From positions 1-64,000 of the forward strand of contig CANKZJ010000004.1 in NCBI GenBank assembly GCA_947488605.1: DNA of 64,000 nt, read 5' to 3'. The DNA is from an uncultured Paracoccaceae bacterium (GTDB taxonomy: Bacteria > Pseudomonadota > Alphaproteobacteria > Rhodobacterales > Rhodobacteraceae). Positions 18,372 to 26,281 of the stretch are shown here, piece after piece; positions within the stretch are counted from its first letter, which is position 1, and each line of letters starts with the position of its first letter. Made by a program: the position numbers and the translations under genes. Under the pieces are notes generated by a model. That model had not been told where the DNA came from and ran no database searches. It saw only the letters and a list, made by a program, of their open reading frames with translations.

Positions 18372-19121
18372 ATGATGACCCGGATTTCCTATCAACTTTA
18401 TTGCTCCCGCAATCACCCGCCGTTGGCCCATACGCTCAAGATGTTGGCGGATGCGGGCTACCGTGAGGTCGAAGGATATGGCGGCCTCTTTGATGATCTG
18501 GGCGGGCTGAAAGCGGGGCTGGATGCAAACGGGCTGCGCATGACGAGCAGCCATATTGGGCTCGATATGATAGAAGAAAATCCAGCACGGGTATTGGCGA
18601 TCATCAACGATCTGGGGATTGAAAAGGTATTCGCACCATACATCGGCGTTGATGACCGCCCAAGCGATACAGCTGGTTGGCGCGCGTTTGGCAAGCGGCT
18701 GGCCGAGGCCGGTAAACCCTTGCTCGATGCGGGTGTTCAGTTTGGCTGGCACAATCACGACTTTGAATTTCACGGCACCGAAACAGGGGACATCCCGCTT
18801 GATCTGATCGCTGCGGCCTCTGACGACATGATGCTTGAACTTGATTTGGGTTGGGTTGCCGCTGCGGGTCATGATCCGGTCGCGCGGATCAAGAAATACG
18901 CAGGCAGAATCGGCGCTGTGCACGTCAAAGACATCGCACCCGACGGGCAATGCGCAGACGAAGACGGCTGGGCCGATGTCGGGCACGGGGTCATGGATTG
19001 GTCGGCGATCCATACCGCTTTGCAAGCTGCGGGCGTCGACCACTATGTCGCCGAACATGATAACCCCAATGACGACAAGCGCTTTGCGATACGCAGCCTT
19101 GCGTCTATTCAGAATTTCTAA
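18372..19121 (+). CDS. Sugar phosphate isomerase/epimerase-like TIM-barrel protein
   Basis: 249 aa, xylose-isomerase-like AP_endonuc_2 fold. Metal-binding type motifs are visible: WHNHDFEF (about residues 126-133), ELDLGWVAAAG and VHVKDIAPDGQ, ending near HYVAEHDN. Substrates cannot be predicted from the fold alone; relatives include inosose dehydratases, 3-keto-sugar enzymes and epimerases. It lies nine bases after the GH2 gene with AAAAGGA before the ATG pair at 18372/18375, and eleven bases before the oxidoreductase, so all three act in one pathway. Confidence 0.85.
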   Translation: MMTRISYQLYCSRNHPPLAHTLKMLADAGYREVEGYGGLFDDLGGLKAGLDANGLRMTSSHIGLDMIEENPARVLAIINDLGIEKVFAPYIGVDDRPSDTAGWRAFGKRLAEAGKPLLDAGVQFGWHNHDFEFHGTETGDIPLDLIAAASDDMMLELDLGWVAAAGHDPVARIKKYAGRIGAVHVKDIAPDGQCADEDGWADVGHGVMDWSAIHTALQAAGVDHYVAEHDNPNDDKRFAIRSLASIQNF

Positions 19122-19132
19122 AGGAAAGCACC

Positions 19133-20251
19133 ATGTCACAACTTGGCGTTGGCATCATCGGATGCGGCTATATCTCGACCTCTTACCTTGGACTGGCACC
19201 ACTCTTTCAGGCGCTCAAACCTGTCGCAGTTGCAGACATTAATATGGATGCTGCACGGGCGCGGGCGGCTGAATATAACGTGCGCGCAGACACGGTCGAC
19301 GATTTGCTGAAAGCGCCCGATGTGGATGTGATCGTGAACCTGACGATCCCGGAGGTGCATTTTGCGGTTACAAAACAGATATTGGAAGCAGGCAAGCACG
19401 CCTATTCTGAAAAACCGCTCGTACTGACCCTCGCCGAAGGGGAGGAACTGCGCGAACTTGCAGCGTCCAAAGGGCTGTCTGTCGGGTCCGCACCTGATAC
19501 GTTTCTGGGCGGGGCGCACCAGCAAGCACGCGCTACGATTGATGCTGGCGACGTCGGTAAAATCATCGGCGGCACCTGTCACGTCATGGGACATGGCATG
19601 GAAGCATGGCACCCCAACCCCGATTTCTTTTTCCAACCGGGTGCGGGGCCGATCCTTGATATCGGGCCTTACTATGTGACGAACCTCATCCAGCTACTGG
19701 GTCCAGTCAAATCGGTGACGGCCATCGCGAATGCGACCTTCAGCGAACGTATGATCGGCATCGGGGATCGCAAAGGCGAAATGGTGCCAGTGAATACGCC
19801 AACAAACATCCACGCCCTTCTGGATTTTGCGAATGGGGCGACCGTGACATTGGGTGCCAGCTGGGATGTCTGGGCGCATCGCCACGCGAATATGGAACTT
19901 TACGGCGAAACTGGATCGCTTTTTGTGCCGGACCCAAACTTCTTTGGCGGGACCGTTGAAAAAAGCGGCGAGGACAAAGAGATCACAGCGCTGCCAGCGT
20001 GGGATCATCCATTTGGCGTGCCTAACCAAGATGACCTGGCGAACTACCGCTGCGCGGGCCTTGCGGATATGGCAACTGCGATTGACCAAGGAGGCGCGCA
20101 CCGGTGCAGCATCGATCTGGCCGTGCATGCGGTTGATGTGATGACGAGCATTTTGCGTGCAGGCGAGGAGCGGCGCTTCATCGATCTCAGCACAACATGC
20201 GAACGGCCCGCGGCACTCTCACCGGATGAAGCACGCAGTCTTTTGGTCTAG
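19133..20251 (+). CDS. Gfo/Idh/MocA family NAD(P)-dependent oxidoreductase
   Basis: 372 aa. The N-terminal Rossmann fold starts GVGIIGCGYIS. The conserved EKPL motif (YSEKPLVLT, around residues 98-106) carries the catalytic Lys. The C-terminal half has GGGPILDIGPYY-like and GHGMEAWHPNP segments typical of sugar dehydrogenases of this family. It is last in the transporter-glycosidase operon. It probably oxidises or reduces a sugar produced by the upstream enzymes. Substrate and cofactor preference are unknown. Confidence 0.88.
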   Translation: MSQLGVGIIGCGYISTSYLGLAPLFQALKPVAVADINMDAARARAAEYNVRADTVDDLLKAPDVDVIVNLTIPEVHFAVTKQILEAGKHAYSEKPLVLTLAEGEELRELAASKGLSVGSAPDTFLGGAHQQARATIDAGDVGKIIGGTCHVMGHGMEAWHPNPDFFFQPGAGPILDIGPYYVTNLIQLLGPVKSVTAIANATFSERMIGIGDRKGEMVPVNTPTNIHALLDFANGATVTLGASWDVWAHRHANMELYGETGSLFVPDPNFFGGTVEKSGEDKEITALPAWDHPFGVPNQDDLANYRCAGLADMATAIDQGGAHRCSIDLAVHAVDVMTSILRAGEERRFIDLSTTCERPAALSPDEARSLLV

Positions 20252-20267
20252 CAGACCAAGCAACCCG

Positions 20268-20320
20268 CTTCTTCTGTTCAAGAATACTTGGGTGGGGGCA
20301 GCGCGCCCCTCAACCCCTGC
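20268..20320. repeat. Roseobacter-type intergenic repeat, copy 1
   Basis: CTTCTTCTGTTCAAGAATAC begins a segment followed by a G-rich/C-rich foldback (TGGGTGGGGGCAGCGCGCCCCT). The first ~22 bases match the reverse complement of the copy inside cobN at about 20 positions. It lies in the 77-bp gap between the oxidoreductase (plus) and rlmN (minus), where the foldback may also end transcription. Confidence 0.5.
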
Positions 20321-20328
20321 AAAGACTG

Positions 20329-21504
20329 CTAGAGCCCGGCCTCTTGCGCAATCTGCGCTTTTGACTTGCGAGACCGCTCGGTCGCGGATTTCAATTGACC
20401 ACAGGCTGCCATGATATCTTCGCCGCGCGGTTTGCGGATGGGCGAGGCATAGCCTGCATGATAGATAATATCCGCAAACTTGCGGATCCGGTTGTTTGAC
20501 GACCGCTTGTACGGTGCGCCGGGCCATTCATTGAAGGGGATCAGGTTGATCTTGGCAGGAATGCCATCGATCAGTTTGACCAAACGGTGCGCATCTTCAT
20601 CGCTATCGTTCACACCATCCAGCATGACATATTCAAACGTAATACGCTCGGAGTTCGACACCTTCGGATACTCGCGCAAGACATCCAGCAAATCAGCAAT
20701 CGGCCAGCGCTTATTGATAGGAACAAGACGATCACGCACGTCGTCGGTTGTCGCATGGAATGAAATGGCCAACTGACAGCCGATTTCTTGCGCAGTGCGG
20801 GCAATCTCGGGCACGACACCTGATGTCGACAGCGTAATGCGGCGGCGTGACAATGAAATCCCCTCTGGATCCATCGCGATCTTCATCGCGTCGCGCACAT
20901 TCTCAAAATTATAGAGCGGCTCGCCCATGCCCATCAGCACGATGTTTGACAACAGGCGGGTTTCATCCTTCGGCGCACCCGGCACAGGCCATTCGCCCAG
21001 ATCATCGCGAGCGACCATGACTTGGCCAACAATTTCGGCAGCCGTCAGGTTGCGCACCAGCTTTTGCGTGCCCGTGTGACAGAATGAACAGGTCAGCGTG
21101 CAACCGACCTGACTTGAGATACACAGCGTCCCGCGATCAGTCTCAGGGATATAGACAACCTCGACCTCGTGCCCGCCAGCGATCCGTACCAGATACTTGC
21201 GTGTGCCATCCTCAGAGACCTGACGGGTCACGACCTGAGGCAATTCAATGACAAAGGTTTCGGCCAACATCGCACGGTAGTCTTTGGCCAAATTGGTCAT
21301 TTCGCTAAAATCGCGGACGCCCCAATGATAAATCCACTGCCAAATCTGGCCGACCCGCATCTTGGCCTGCTTTTCCTTCGTGCCCGCAGCAATCAAAGCA
21401 TCGCGCATTTGATCACGCGACAGACCAATCAGGTTCTGCGGTCCTTCGGGCAGTTTGCGCGGAATGGTCAGCACGTCGTGCGTAATGGGGGCCTTGGCGT
21501 CCAT
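20329..21504 (-). CDS. rlmN: Dual-specificity 23S rRNA/tRNA (adenine-C2)-methyltransferase
   Basis: 391 aa. The radical-SAM cysteine motif is in [15 protein letters not shown], and the methylated-Cys region near the C-terminus is in [21 protein letters not shown]. It methylates A2503 of 23S rRNA and A37 of some tRNAs, affecting decoding accuracy and peptidyl-transferase antibiotic sensitivity. It is separated from the upstream IalB-like gene by a strong stem-loop (21545-21578), so it probably has its own promoter. Confidence 0.96.
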   Translation of the reverse strand: MDAKAPITHDVLTIPRKLPEGPQNLIGLSRDQMRDALIAAGTKEKQAKMRVGQIWQWIYHWGVRDFSEMTNLAKDYRAMLAETFVIELPQVVTRQVSEDGTRKYLVRIAGGHEVEVVYIPETDRGTLCISSQVGCTLTCSFCHTGTQKLVRNLTAAEIVGQVMVARDDLGEWPVPGAPKDETRLLSNIVLMGMGEPLYNFENVRDAMKIAMDPEGISLSRRRITLSTSGVVPEIARTAQEIGCQLAISFHATTDDVRDRLVPINKRWPIADLLDVLREYPKVSNSERITFEYVMLDGVNDSDEDAHRLVKLIDGIPAKINLIPFNEWPGAPYKRSSNNRIRKFADIIYHAGYASPIRKPRGEDIMAACGQLKSATERSRKSKAQIAQEAGL

Positions 21505-21544
21505 AGGATGTCTCTCAAGCTGGGATTAGAGGGGCATATAAGAG

Positions 21545-21578
21545 AAAGAGGCGGCTTCCACAAGGAAACCGCCTCTTT
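21545..21578 (-). terminator. Rho-independent terminator of the IalB-like gene
   Basis: A 15-bp stem with one mismatch or wobble pair (AAAGAGGCGG...CCGCCTCTTT), a 4-base loop, and a T-rich 3-prime side when read on the minus strand. It lies just after the IalB-like stop and before rlmN. Near-symmetry means it could act in both directions. Confidence 0.75.
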
Positions 21579-21597
21579 GTATCAACGACAGGTCGGT

Positions 21598-22131
21598 TTA
21601 TTCGGCGCAGCGATTGGCCGCCTCTTCAACCTGTGCAGTAAAGCCCAATAGGCTAAACGTATCTTGTGTCTGCGTGCCGCGCGCAGAACGGGCAGTTAGA
21701 ACGGCATTCGCGCCGCGTTTCATGGCGGCAACAACCTTGGCGTCGTCTTCTGCGGTTGCAGGCCATGCCGTTTCACCTTGGGTGAAAAGCTGGAATGTCG
21801 TTTCCCCGATTTGCAGGCTCACGGTTGATTCGTCAGCGAAGGGATAGCCGCCGGTGAACATCACCTGTCCGTTTACGTCTTCGGACGGGCGGTAGAACAC
21901 AATCAACCTGATGTCGCCGCGGCGCACATCAACGGTATTACCATCGCGCGTGTTCACAGTTTCCTTGGGTGCAGACACCGCCCAACATTCAGTCGGATTG
22001 TCTTCAACAAACAAACTCCAGTCTGTGTTGGCGGAAACGCGATTGTCGCTTTGCTCTTGCGCATTTACGGCACTGCCAACGAGCACTGCCAATGATACGC
22101 TCATCATACGCGAAAAATTCAAAATCATCAT
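21598..22131 (-). CDS. IalB-like (invasion-associated locus B) periplasmic protein
   Basis: 177 aa. An N-terminal signal peptide (MMILNFSRMMSVSLAVLVGSAVNA) is followed by a compact mature domain. The pattern WSLFVEDNPTECWAVSAPKET and a later RGANAVLTARSARGTQTQDTFSLLGF match the IalB family. These are periplasmic beta-rich proteins of unclear function despite the name. GGAGG precedes the paired ATGs at 22131/22128; the second has the better spacing. An upstream in-frame start at 22239 was rejected because it lacks a ribosome-binding site and would bury the signal peptide. Confidence 0.8.
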   Translation of the reverse strand: MMILNFSRMMSVSLAVLVGSAVNAQEQSDNRVSANTDWSLFVEDNPTECWAVSAPKETVNTRDGNTVDVRRGDIRLIVFYRPSEDVNGQVMFTGGYPFADESTVSLQIGETTFQLFTQGETAWPATAEDDAKVVAAMKRGANAVLTARSARGTQTQDTFSLLGFTAQVEEAANRCAE

Positions 22132-22324
22132 ACAGCCTCCAAGCTGTCCTTGCCTCTGGATGCCCCGATCAACCTGCGATGCATCTAACGGCACCTTTTC
22201 GGCTGGCGAGGCGTGGTTCAACTCGATAGCGTAGAGCATAGCAAAAATTCGCCCGAAGGTGAAAGCCTCAAAGCAGAATGCCGCACGCTCATGACCGACT
22301 TATACAATCCAAAAAGGCAATAAA

Positions 22325-23317
22325 ATGGCAAAACCGGTTGATCTTGTAGAAGTTTGGCGGGGCGACCTGCTTGAATGTGTCCATCAAGGTCACGCAGTTG
22401 TGTGTGATGATACCGGACAAATCGTCGAAGCATGGGGTGATCCCGGCAAAACGATCTTCCCGCGATCATCGTGCAAAATGATCCAAGCGCTGCCTTTGGT
22501 GGAAAGCGGTGCGGCAGACGGGTTGTCAGATCAGCATCTTGCTTTGGCGTCGGCGTCTCACAACGCCGCAGCCATTCACACCGATTTGGTCGGGACTTGG
22601 ATTAAGGGCCTTGGGCTTGATGATGATGCGTTTCGCTGCGGGCCTGCCATGCCGATGGACAAAGACGCGCGCCATGCTTTGATCAGGGCGCATCAGGCAC
22701 CTTGCCAGATCCACAACGAGTGTTCGGGCAAGCACGCAGGATTCTTGACGCTGACCAAACACCTTGGGGCCGGACCTGACTATGAGTTGATTGATCATCC
22801 GGTGCAGCAAGCAGTCAAATCCGCGTTCGAGGATGTCACACAAGAAGCCAGCCCGATGTATGGGATTGATGGATGTTCTGCGCCCAATCACGCCTGCACC
22901 ATTCATGGGCTGGCGCGTGCAATGGCATTCTTTGCCAGCGCACAAGACCGCGCGGACGCGCGCAGCACAGCCGCAGCGCGACTGACCCAAGCAATGGCGA
23001 CTTGCCCAGAGTTTGTTGCCGGCGAAACCCGGACCTGCACCGATCTGATGCGCGCTATGGACCATAAAGTGGCGATCAAGACAGGCGCAGAAGGCGTGTT
23101 CGTCGCGATTATTCCTGAAAAACGACTGGGCATCGCGATCAAGGTGATGGACGGCGCGCAGCGCGCCCGCGATTGTGTGATTGCAGCGCTCTTGGTGCGG
23201 CTAGGTGTGCTTGATCCACAGCATCCCGCTGCGATAGCGCGTATAAACGGACCGATTCTAAACCGCAGGGACACCGTCACCGGCTACATTCGCGCTAATG
23301 CGACACTGCTAGCCTAG
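22325..23317 (+). CDS. L-asparaginase, type II (Rhizobium etli-like, PF06089)
   Basis: 330 aa. It shows the hallmarks of the serine/lysine/zinc asparaginase family distinct from E. coli AnsA/B: FPRSSCKMIQALPLVESGA (Ser-x-x-Lys, about residues 47-51), HNECSGKHAGFL and YGIDGCSAPNHA. The conserved cysteines bind zinc in R. etli homologues. It hydrolyses L-asparagine to aspartate and ammonia. There is no signal peptide. It is divergent from the IalB-like gene and 26 bp before the exonuclease III gene. Confidence 0.88.
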   Translation: MAKPVDLVEVWRGDLLECVHQGHAVVCDDTGQIVEAWGDPGKTIFPRSSCKMIQALPLVESGAADGLSDQHLALASASHNAAAIHTDLVGTWIKGLGLDDDAFRCGPAMPMDKDARHALIRAHQAPCQIHNECSGKHAGFLTLTKHLGAGPDYELIDHPVQQAVKSAFEDVTQEASPMYGIDGCSAPNHACTIHGLARAMAFFASAQDRADARSTAAARLTQAMATCPEFVAGETRTCTDLMRAMDHKVAIKTGAEGVFVAIIPEKRLGIAIKVMDGAQRARDCVIAALLVRLGVLDPQHPAAIARINGPILNRRDTVTGYIRANATLLA

Positions 23318-23343
23318 TTTATCACACCAACGAAAGTCATCTC

Positions 23344-24132
23344 ATGCCCTTCACGCTTGCCACTTGGAACATCAACTCAGTTCGATTGCGCGAAGACATT
23401 GTCGCGCGTCTGATGCGGGACGAGGCGCCGGACGTGCTTTGCCTGCAAGAATGCAAAAGCCCGGTCGATAAAATCCCGCTGGAGCAGTTCCAATCGCTTG
23501 GCTACACCCACATGGTTGCGCGCGGGCAAAAGGGGTACAATGGCGTGGCGATCTTTTCGAAGATCCCGATGGTTGAGGCAGGGGCCGAAGACTACGCCCA
23601 ATTGGGCCACGCGCGCCATATCGCCGGAAAATTGGAAAACGGTGTGACGATCCATAATCATTATGTGCCAGCGGGTGGTGACGTGGCAGACCGGACGGTG
23701 AACGAGAAATTCGGCAACAAGCTGGATTATCTGACCGACATGCGTGACGCGTATCACGCGGCCAAGCCTGAAAAATCCATTCTTGTAGGTGATCTGAACA
23801 TCGCCCCGCGCGAAGATGATGTGTGGGATCACAAAAAACTGCTCAAGGTCGTCAGCCACACGCCGATTGAGGTCGCACATTTTGCCGAGGTCATGGACGC
23901 GGGTGCTTGGTCCGATGTGACGCGCAACGATATCACCGAAGGCAAGCTTTATAGCTGGTGGTCATATCGCGCCAAAGACTGGGATGATGCCGATAAGGGC
24001 CGTAGGCTGGATCATATTTGGGCGACCCCGGATATCAAAAACGCGGCCCACAGCAGCCGAGTGCTGCGCGACGCCCGTGGCTGGGAAAAGCCAAGCGATC
24101 ATGCACCTGTTTTTGCGACGTTTGACCTATGA
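23344..24132 (+). CDS. xthA: Exodeoxyribonuclease III / AP endonuclease
   Basis: 262 aa with the exonuclease-endonuclease-phosphatase fold: ATWNINSVRLR, LCLQECKS (metal Glu), GDLNIAP and the terminal SDHAPV catalytic His. It repairs abasic sites and removes blocked 3-prime ends. The stop overlaps the next ATG by four bases (ATGA), giving a coupled pair with the MDR reductase. Confidence 0.94.
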   Translation: MPFTLATWNINSVRLREDIVARLMRDEAPDVLCLQECKSPVDKIPLEQFQSLGYTHMVARGQKGYNGVAIFSKIPMVEAGAEDYAQLGHARHIAGKLENGVTIHNHYVPAGGDVADRTVNEKFGNKLDYLTDMRDAYHAAKPEKSILVGDLNIAPREDDVWDHKKLLKVVSHTPIEVAHFAEVMDAGAWSDVTRNDITEGKLYSWWSYRAKDWDDADKGRRLDHIWATPDIKNAAHSSRVLRDARGWEKPSDHAPVFATFDL

Positions 24133-25154
24133 CCCAGCCAAACGAAATGCGTGCGCTGATCCAAACCCAAGACGGCTATGCAGGGACGCAAACCGGCCCG
24201 GACATTACCGACCTTACACCGTTTTTAGCGGATCAAACGATCCCAGTGCCCACACCGGGTGAAGGCCAAGCGCTGATCAAAGTGCATTTGGCTGCTGTAA
24301 ACCCGTCCGACATTCACTTCATCAAAGGTGAATATGGTCAGCCGCGCGTCAAAGGCGTGCCTGCCGGGTTCGAAGCGGTTGGCGAAGTCGTTGCAGGTGA
24401 CACACCGCTTGTAGGGCAGCGCGTAAGCTTTTTTGCAAGCGCCTCTGGCACATGGGCAGAATATGCGATGACGGACGCAAGCGGGCTTGTCCCGTGCCGC
24501 CCGGATTTGTCCGATGTTGATGCCGCCGGGCAGTTGGTTAATCCTCTGACTGCCATCGCGATGTTCGATATCGTAAAGGAAAGCGGCGCGGATAGTTTCG
24601 TGCTGAATGCGGCGGGGTCACAACTCGGCAAGCTTTTGATTGCGCTGGGCCGTGATCATGGGATCAAACCGATTGCAGTCGTGCGGCGCGCGGCGCAAGC
24701 TGAGGCGCTGAAAAATTTGGGCGCTGCAGAGGTGATCGTCACTGGCGCTTCGCACCCACTGGATGCGGCGCAGGCGATTTTTCAAACGCTCAAACCGCGT
24801 ATTTTGTTAGATGCGGTCGGCGATCAATTCACCGCTGATCTATTCTTTGCGATGCCCAGTCATGCCCGTTGGGTGAATTACGGGAAACTGTCGACGCAAG
24901 CACCTGCGCTGAAAGAACTGGGCCAAATGATCTTTCGCGGCAAGCAGATCGAGGGCTTTTGGCTGACCCGTTGGATGAAGCAAGTGGATCAGACCCGCGT
25001 CATGCAGGCCTTCGTGGAAATTCAGGACCGGTTTGTGTCGGGCAAATGGAAAACGGATGTGGCCGGAATTGTGCCGTTATCGCAGGCGATGGACAAATTG
25101 CCCGAGGTATTGGCGTTGCAAGACGGAAAAGCGTTTATTGACCCAAGGGTTTAG
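24129..25154 (+). CDS. Zinc-independent MDR (quinone oxidoreductase/enoyl reductase-like) protein
   Basis: 341 aa. It has a GroES-like N-terminal domain (LAAVNPSDIHFIKGEYG) and a Rossmann domain with a diverged nucleotide motif (VLNAAGSQLGKLLIALG). The zinc-binding residues of alcohol dehydrogenases are absent. This points to NADPH:quinone or 2-enoyl thioester reductase activity. The substrate cannot be deduced. It is coupled to xthA by an ATGA overlap. Confidence 0.8.
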   Translation: MTQPNEMRALIQTQDGYAGTQTGPDITDLTPFLADQTIPVPTPGEGQALIKVHLAAVNPSDIHFIKGEYGQPRVKGVPAGFEAVGEVVAGDTPLVGQRVSFFASASGTWAEYAMTDASGLVPCRPDLSDVDAAGQLVNPLTAIAMFDIVKESGADSFVLNAAGSQLGKLLIALGRDHGIKPIAVVRRAAQAEALKNLGAAEVIVTGASHPLDAAQAIFQTLKPRILLDAVGDQFTADLFFAMPSHARWVNYGKLSTQAPALKELGQMIFRGKQIEGFWLTRWMKQVDQTRVMQAFVEIQDRFVSGKWKTDVAGIVPLSQAMDKLPEVLALQDGKAFIDPRV

Positions 25155-25295
25155 CGTTCTGCCCTTGCATCTTTGGCTCAAATCCGCGACACGCACGCCT
25201 TCGCTTCAGCGAATTGTTGAAAAATTCCCGAAGCATTGCTAATTTCAGGTTATGCCCCCGCGTCGGGGCCATGGCGACGTGCTTTAAGGAGGACA

Positions 25296-25355
25296 ATGAA
25301 CTGTCTCTTTCTACAGCGGCTGGTACACCAGCCAAATTCGAGGTCTCAGCAATGA
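25296..25355 (+). CDS. 19-aa leader ORF translationally coupled to rsfS
   Basis: MNCLFLQRLVHQPNSRSQQ: an ATG at 25296 is preceded by an excellent TAAGGAGG five bases upstream, better than anything before the rsfS ATG itself. Its TGA (25353-25355) overlaps the rsfS ATG (25352-25354) in an ATGA junction. A hairpin GGCTGG-TACA-CCAGCC (25318-25333) lies inside it. The arrangement is what a regulatory or coupling leader peptide looks like. The peptide itself matches no family known to me. An in-frame fusion is impossible because the frames differ. Confidence 0.55.
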   Translation: MNCLFLQRLVHQPNSRSQQ

Positions 25356-25708
25356 CTGCCTCGAAAAAAGTGACCAGCGATAGCCTTTTGGCAGCTGTTC
25401 TCAAATCTCTGGATGACGACAAAGGCGAAGACATCGTGCAGATCAATCTGCGCGGTAAGTCCGAAATCGGCGACTATATGGTCATCGCTTCGGGCCGCTC
25501 GACCCGTCAGGTCACGGCAATGGCTGAAAAGCTGGCCGATAAGGTCAAGCAAGAGTTCGGGATCATCTCCAAGACCGAAGGCAAAGATACCGGTGATTGG
25601 GTGCTGATCGACACTGGCGATATCATCGTGCATATCTTCCGTCCCGAAGTGCGCGAGTTTTATCAGCTTGAAAAAATGTGGCAGCCCGGAGCGGCCACCG
25701 CCGTCTGA
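25352..25708 (+). CDS. rsfS: Ribosome silencing factor
   Basis: 118 aa, Oligomerization/RsfS fold. The core is EDIVQINLRGKSEIGDYMVIASGRSTRQV, with DTGDIIVHIFRPEVREFYQLEKMW near the end. It binds L14 of the 50S subunit and blocks subunit joining in starvation. The frame extends up to 25214, but the ATG at 25352 gives the family-standard N-terminus and is coupled to a short upstream ORF. The stop overlaps the rlmH start (TGATG). Confidence 0.93.
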   Translation: MTASKKVTSDSLLAAVLKSLDDDKGEDIVQINLRGKSEIGDYMVIASGRSTRQVTAMAEKLADKVKQEFGIISKTEGKDTGDWVLIDTGDIIVHIFRPEVREFYQLEKMWQPGAATAV

Positions 25709-26178
25709 TGCGGGTCCAGATTTGCGCTGTGGGCCGTTTGCGTAAAGGGCCCGAGCGCGACCTCTATGATGATTACCTGACCCGGTTTGACCGGACCGGG
25801 CGGGCGCTGGCCCTTGGTCCAGCACAATTGATCGAAGTTGAAGATAAAAAGAGCGGCGGCATGCCTGCCGAGGCTGCGTTGCTGACGCGCGCCGTACCTG
25901 ATGGCGCATTGATCTGCACGATGGATGAACGCGGCAAAGTGATGAGTTCGCCGGACTTTGCAGCCCTTCTTGGCACATGGCGCGACCAGGGACGGCAAGA
26001 TGTAAGTTTTGTGATTGGTGGCGCGGATGGGATTGATCCTGCCTTGCGCAACCGTGCCGATGCGTCACTCAGCTTTGGCAAAATGGTTTGGCCGCATATG
26101 TTGGTACGGGTGATGTTGGCAGAACAGCTGTACCGTGCCGCCTCGATTTTGTCTGGCGGTCCTTATCATCGGGTCTAA
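25708..26178 (+). CDS. rlmH: 23S rRNA pseudouridine-1915 N3-methyltransferase
   Basis: 156 aa SPOUT methyltransferase, standard length. The C-terminal knot motifs are VSFVIGGADGID and the terminal LAEQLYRAASILSGGPYHR. It methylates pseudouridine 1915 in helix 69 of assembled 70S ribosomes. Its ATG at 25708 overlaps the rsfS stop, giving a ribosome-function pair. Confidence 0.96.
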   Translation: MRVQICAVGRLRKGPERDLYDDYLTRFDRTGRALALGPAQLIEVEDKKSGGMPAEAALLTRAVPDGALICTMDERGKVMSSPDFAALLGTWRDQGRQDVSFVIGGADGIDPALRNRADASLSFGKMVWPHMLVRVMLAEQLYRAASILSGGPYHRV

Positions 26179-26217
26179 GGAGCCTCCGGCGGGAGTATTT
26201 AGGGCAAGATGATGAGG
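26179..26217. repeat. Roseobacter-type intergenic repeat, copy 2
   Basis: Starts GGAGCCTCCGGCGGGAGTAT immediately after the rlmH stop and ends GATGATGAGG. It shares the GGAGCCTCCGGCGG core and the spaced AGAxGA tail with the copy at 52364-52400. The CCTCCGGCGGGAG part can fold as a short hairpin. Confidence 0.6.
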
Positions 26218-26281
26218 CTAAGTGGTTTCCCTGAAACCCGACCTGCGGTACACGTCCACTGACGATCAAGGGAGCATTGAA

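Noticed and set aside
18189-19139. 316-codon minus-strand open frame
   Set aside because: Antisense to the end of the GH2 gene and the TIM-barrel gene, both well supported. No ribosome-binding site or protein motif is visible.
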